Shown here: positions 6,348 through 8,321 of the stretch, piece by piece
Position numbering within the stretch: the first letter of the stretch is position 1
Layout: every line of letters begins with the position of its first letter
Source of the DNA: Betaproteobacteria bacterium
GTDB taxonomy: Bacteria; Pseudomonadota; Gammaproteobacteria; Burkholderiales; SG8-39
Length of the DNA: 8,321 nt
NCBI GenBank assembly: GCA_005881355.1
Contig: VBDM01000105.1
Location: forward strand, 780 to 9,100
Direction: 5' to 3'
Made by a program: the position numbers and the translations under genes
The notes under the pieces: generated by a model
Seen by the model: only the letters and a program-made list of their open reading frames with translations
Told to the model about the DNA's origin: nothing
Databases searched by the model: none

Positions 6348-6761
6348 ATGGCCGCAGAGATCCGGATTTTCAACCCCGACACGCTGAGCAAGCCTCTCGG
6401 GCAGTATTCGCAGATCGCGCGCGTGAAGGGCGCGAGCGAGCTGGTGTTCATCGCGGGGCAGCTCGCCTCCGACAAGGCCGGGAACATCGTCGGCGCGGAC
6501 GACTTCGACGCGCAGTGCCGGCAGGTGTTCGCGAACGTGGAAGCGGCGCTCAAGGCTGTCGGAGGAGGGTGGGGCAACGTTGCGCAATTCACGACCTATC
6601 TCGTGCACTCCCAGGACGTGCCGAAATTCAGGGCGTTCCGCCAGCGTGAATTCCCCCGGTTCTTTCCGAACGGGATCTATCCGCCGAACACGCTGGTGAT
6701 GGTGGACCGCCTTGTGGGCGAGCCGTACCTGCTGGAAGTCCAGACGGTGGCGGCGCTTTGA
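6348..6761 (+). CDS. RidA/YjgF/UK114-family protein, lacking the canonical catalytic Arg
   Basis: A 137-residue cytosolic protein of the trimeric RidA fold; classical members hydrolyse reactive enamines/imines, others are linked to catabolic pathways. Family landmarks are LVFIAGQLASDKAGNIVG (32-49), a DFDAQCRQVFANVEAALKAVG helix (52-72), a VAQFTTYLV strand (78-86), FPNGIYPPNTLVMVDRL (106-122) and the terminal strand LLEVQTVAAL (128-137) with Glu130. Where archetypal RidA has Pro-Ala-Arg-Ser/Thr, with the Arg that holds the substrate carboxylate, this protein has Pro-Pro-Asn-Thr (112-115). It therefore belongs to a non-archetypal subgroup and may not be a standard imine deaminase. GGAG (6336-6339) lies 8 bases before the ATG. 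It is first in a rightward unit, with the next gene's preferred ATG 32 bases after its stop. Substrate is unknown; the gene neighbours suggest a role in ring-cleavage or hydroxy-acid catabolism. Confidence 0.88.
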   Translation: MAAEIRIFNPDTLSKPLGQYSQIARVKGASELVFIAGQLASDKAGNIVGADDFDAQCRQVFANVEAALKAVGGGWGNVAQFTTYLVHSQDVPKFRAFRQREFPRFFPNGIYPPNTLVMVDRLVGEPYLLEVQTVAAL

Positions 6762-6793
6762 GCGTGCGGGCGCTCCCGCGCGCGAGGGAAATC

Positions 6794-7768
6794 ATGATCG
6801 ATCGACGTTCTCTCTGCGCGGCGCTCGCGATAGTCTCGGTGCTGGCCTGCGCCGCGCGCGAGGGCGCTGCTCAGTCTTATCCGCAGCGGCCGGTTCGTCT
6901 CGTGGTTCCGGCGCCCGCCGGCGGACCGACCGACGTCCCGGGCCGCCTCGTCGCGGACGGATTATCCGGACTGCTCGGCCAGCGCTTCGTGGTCGAGAAC
7001 CGCGTGGGCGCGGGCGGACTGCTTGCCGGCGAGTTCGTCGCGCGCTCGGAGCCCAACGGCTATACGCTGCTCTACGCGAACACGAGCGTGCTCGCCGTCA
7101 ATCCGGCGCTGCAGGGGGCGAACATGCCCTATGACCCGGCCACCGCGTTTGCGCCGATCGGCTTCGTCTCCAATTCGCCGCAGCTGCTCGTGGCGAATCC
7201 GAAGGTCCCGTATCGATCCGTGCAGGAACTCGTCGCGTGGGCAAAACGCAATCCGGGCAAACTCAACTTCGCCACCGCCGGGGTCGGGACGCTGCCGCAC
7301 CTCACCTATGAGTTGTTCAGGATGGAAACCGGAATCAGCGCGCTCAACGTCCCCTACGCGGGTGGAGCGCCGGCGCTGACCGCCGTCATCGCCGGCCAGG
7401 CCGATGTGCTGTTCGACCTCGTGCGCACGCGCGTTCGATCCGGGGAAGTGCGCGCCCTCGCGATCACCGGCGCAAGCCGCGATTCGGATTTGCCGGACAT
7501 TCCCACGCTCGCCGAGAGCGGCTATCCCGCCGTGACGTCGACCTCCGGCACGGGAATAGTCGCCCCCGCGGGAATTCCCCCGGAAATCGTCGCGCGGCTC
7601 AACTCGAAGCTGAACGAGCTGATCGAGCGTCCGGAGACGCAGTCGAAGATGAAATCCTTCGGCCTGGTGCCCAAGAGCGGCCCGCCCGAAGAGTTCGGGG
7701 CGTGGGCGGCGCAGGAACGGCGGAGATGGGCCCGCGTCGTGAAGGAATCCGGAGCGAAGGCGGATTGA
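6794..7768 (+). CDS. Bug/TctC-family periplasmic solute-binding protein
   Basis: A 324-residue protein with a basic N-terminus and hydrophobic signal (residues 1-26, GAA before QSYPQRPVRL), then VVPAPAGGPTD, VVENRVGAGG, EPNGYTLLYANTS, VPYAGGAPALT, LPDIPTLAESGYP, GIVAPAGIPPEIVARLN and a normal C-terminus (RVVKESGAKAD). Asp follows the first glycine loop as in relatives. The signal contains V-L-A-C (Cys19), a weak lipobox, but standard cleavage looks likelier. I chose ATG 6794, 12 codons inside the longest frame, because AGGGA sits just before it; the TTG at 6758 overlapping the RidA stop (TTGA) has no ribosome site and would add a charged tail ahead of the signal. The gene lies between a RidA gene and a LigB-like dioxygenase (2 bases downstream), so it probably binds the dioxygenase substrate or a precursor. 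It is only a distant paralogue of the other two Bug proteins here. Confidence 0.9.
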   Translation: MIDRRSLCAALAIVSVLACAAREGAAQSYPQRPVRLVVPAPAGGPTDVPGRLVADGLSGLLGQRFVVENRVGAGGLLAGEFVARSEPNGYTLLYANTSVLAVNPALQGANMPYDPATAFAPIGFVSNSPQLLVANPKVPYRSVQELVAWAKRNPGKLNFATAGVGTLPHLTYELFRMETGISALNVPYAGGAPALTAVIAGQADVLFDLVRTRVRSGEVRALAITGASRDSDLPDIPTLAESGYPAVTSTSGTGIVAPAGIPPEIVARLNSKLNELIERPETQSKMKSFGLVPKSGPPEEFGAWAAQERRRWARVVKESGAKAD

Positions 7769-7770
7769 GC

Positions 7771-8321
7771 ATGGCGCGCCTCGCCGCCGCGTTCGGCTCG
7801 TCGCACAGCGTGATGCTCGCTGCGGAGCTGCAGGACTGGCTGACGGGGTTCCGCCAGAGCGATCAGCGCATGAAGTACTACGATCGCCACGGCAAGCCGC
7901 GCAGCTATGCCGACGTTCTCGCGCAGGCGCCGGCGCAGGCGCCGGCGCTCGTCACCGAGGAAGCGATCACCGGCCGGTTCAACGCGGTGCAGGAAGCGAT
8001 GCGGCGCATGAAGACGGAGATCGCGTCGGCGGAGCTCGATGCGCTCGTCATCGTCGGCGACGACCAGCACGAGCTTTTCCAGGACCGGCACATGCCGTCG
8101 ATCGGCGTCTATTACGGCGGCACCATTCGCAACGCGAGCCGCAGCAGCGCCCGAAAATTCAACTGGCCTGAAGAGTGGTACAACCGCGCGCAGATGCGCC
8201 GATTCGAGGAGGAGGGCGACGCGCACTATCCCTGCCACAAGGCGCTGGCGCTGCGCCTCATCGAGGGCCTGGTCGAGCGCGAATTCGACGTCGCCGCCGT
8301 CGCCGGTCTGGACGAGAACCA
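7771..8321 (+). CDS. Class III extradiol ring-cleavage dioxygenase, LigB-like, 3' partial
   Basis: The first 183 codons of an Fe(II) ring-cleavage dioxygenase resembling the catalytic beta subunit of protocatechuate 4,5-dioxygenase (LigB superfamily), which opens catechol-type rings beside a hydroxyl. MARLAAAFGSSHS gives His12, the first iron ligand position in LigB. VIVGDDQHELF contains His100, the likely second ligand. The motifs DWLTGF (22-27), SDQRMKYYDR (30-39) and YPCHKALALRLIEGLVER (153-170) fit the family. The third ligand Glu and the C-terminal half are beyond the window. The ATG is 2 bases after the Bug stop, so translation is coupled. GCG CAG GCG CCG is exactly duplicated at 7921-7944 (AQAPAQAP, residues 51-58), in a region where relatives vary. 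No LigA-like small subunit precedes it, so it may be a fused or single-subunit type. The ring substrate cannot be named. Confidence 0.85.
   Translation, partial: MARLAAAFGSSHSVMLAAELQDWLTGFRQSDQRMKYYDRHGKPRSYADVLAQAPAQAPALVTEEAITGRFNAVQEAMRRMKTEIASAELDALVIVGDDQHELFQDRHMPSIGVYYGGTIRNASRSSARKFNWPEEWYNRAQMRRFEEEGDAHYPCHKALALRLIEGLVEREFDVAAVAGLDEN

Noticed and set aside
5313..6761. 482-residue plus-strand ORF ending in RidA
   Set aside because: The first ~345 residues are antisense of the Bug gene; only the last 137 are RidA, with their own ribosome site.
7522..8238. 238-residue minus-strand ORF opposite the dioxygenase
   Set aside because: It is Arg/Ala-rich and without motifs, while the plus strand codes a clear LigB-like protein with its metal ligands; a high-GC antisense shadow.

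Overview
The window is high-GC, gene-dense bacterial DNA. Its contents suggest a betaproteobacterium of the Burkholderiales type or a close uncultured relative. The main reason is that three separate periplasmic solute-binding proteins of the Bug/TctC (tripartite tricarboxylate transporter) family lie within about 5 kb, a family greatly expanded in that group. They sit with a RidA-family protein, a decarboxylating dehydrogenase and a LigB-type ring-cleavage dioxygenase. This assignment is an inference from gene content; there is no marker gene.

Left part (1-2417). A streptogramin-lyase-like (Vgb/NHL) beta-propeller gene enters from the left and is broken by a frameshift near 870. It converges, across a G/C-rich inverted repeat, on two minus-strand genes: a secreted SGNH/GDSL esterase and, downstream of it, a 69-residue lipoprotein.

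Middle part (2562-4245). This looks like a scarred region. A Bug/TctC gene has an in-frame TGA where about 12-13 codons of a conserved segment are missing. A REP-associated tyrosine transposase (RAYT) on the opposite strand seems to lose its C-terminus right at the end of that Bug gene. The first ~30 codons of a YdjM-type membrane hydrolase gene (not in a long ORF, seen by its N-terminal motif) run into the 3' end of the next gene. Several separate lesions in under 1 kb suggest repeated rearrangement or an assembly problem.

Right part (4246-8321). Two divergent transcription units share a 72-bp intergenic region. Leftward: an intact Bug protein followed, with a 4-base ATGA overlap, by an isocitrate/isopropylmalate dehydrogenase family enzyme. 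Rightward: a RidA-family protein, a third Bug protein, then, 2 bases later, a class III extradiol (LigB-like) dioxygenase that runs off the window. A plausible reading is a small catabolic locus in which Bug proteins capture carboxylated, possibly aromatic, substrates and the dioxygenase, dehydrogenase and RidA act on them or their products. No TctA/TctB membrane genes and no regulator lie in the window, so the substrate is unknown. I see no phage, CRISPR, tRNA, rRNA or toxin-antitoxin feature.
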